DNA of 64,000 nt from Eulemur rufifrons. Its lineage: Eukaryota > Chordata > Mammalia > Primates > Lemuridae. This document shows positions 63,506-64,000 of this stretch, piece after piece (position 1 is the first letter of the stretch; every line of letters begins with the position of its first letter). The DNA lies in the NCBI RefSeq assembly GCF_041146395.1, contig NC_090995.1, positions 10,890,501 to 10,954,500 on the forward strand, given 5' to 3'. Below the pieces are notes generated by a model, which was not told where the DNA came from, did no database searches, and worked only from the letters and a program-made list of their open reading frames with translations. The translations under genes and the position numbers were made by a program.

Positions 63506-64000
63506 TGACTTAAGTTCTTTAAACATGACCAAGTCCTTCACTGATGAAAGCAAGAAAATGTCTTCAAAGTGACCTCCAGGCCTTGGGCTTATTTTTCTTC
63601 TATGACACTGCCCCATCTCTAGCCGGACTTTACATATTCTTTCCTGCATGACTCACGAGGACAGTCCAAAGCTGTTTTGTCCGAACTTCAGTTATTTCCA
63701 TACTACTCTGACAGTGATATTGTTATCTCAATACTATGTGTACTATTTTCTTTAAATCAGCTTATGATCAATTCACTGTTTGACTTCACCTCATCCATAA
63801 GTAATGATATTTATAAAACCCTAGGTTTGTTTGATATGTTGGTTTATGTTTTTTCGTAACTCATGTTGAGATACACGAAGATCGGTGCCCTCGTACTAAA
63901 GAAGGTCATGTACTAACCAATGCTGCAGGAACCAAAAGCCGAATGGATCTCTTGGGACATTTGTTGTTATTTTTATTGCAAAGCCGTGGTGACTTCCCTA

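Overview
The window is mammalian nuclear DNA and almost certainly strepsirrhine primate, most likely a Malagasy lemur. The basis is the Alu repeats: the younger copies (near 7147, 11118, 33694 and 63160) carry a left arm reading 'tagctcacagcaacctcaaa' and a linker reading 'gtccatataatttctttc', a form I know from lemurs and not from human Alus. Old primate and mammalian repeats (Hsmar1-like mariner, hAT/MER5, MIR, L2, L1M) fill in behind them.

Only one protein-coding gene can be supported: AFF1 (AF4), on the minus strand, running through the whole window and leaving it at both ends. Thirteen internal exons were placed by hand from protein similarity, AG/GT splice signals and reading phase. In transcript order they are 48085-48041, 42957-42871, 41726-41690, 38332-38281, 26568-26514, 26381-26344, 24214-24058, 18921-17986, 9011-8896, 8002-7738, 5104-5013, 4830-4770 and 2589-2453. 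They join without a phase break into 692 codons plus 2 nt, covering the middle of the protein: the DLxLS and serine/acidic (pSER) segment, the NKW motif, the large basic/proline exon with the AF9/ENL-binding segment, the poly-serine/lysine region and the start of the C-terminal homology domain. The N-terminal P-TEFb-binding part lies beyond 64000 and the last exons lie before base 1.

Layout by position: 1-2452 is intron; 2453-9011 is an exon-dense 3' part with a complete but decayed mariner element (5136-6392); 9012-17985 is an intron holding a strong CpG island without an exon (about 12640-13770) and a three-unit Alu; 17986-18921 is the large 936-nt exon; 24058-26568 holds three small exons including the serine/acidic one; 26569-38280 is an intron with a fossil hAT transposase (27003-28595); 38281-48085 has four short exons separated by 1-5 kb introns, with a tiny U2 snRNA pseudogene and a retrocopied 3' end; 48086-64000 is upstream intron, in the area corresponding to the human KMT2A-AFF1 breakpoint region.

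No unknown multi-gene system was seen. The most notable local observations are a mariner terminus that seems to supply the branch point of an AFF1 exon, the orphan intragenic CpG island, expanded serine runs in AFF1, the U2 micro-pseudogene, an unidentified retrocopied mRNA end, and a trimeric Alu.
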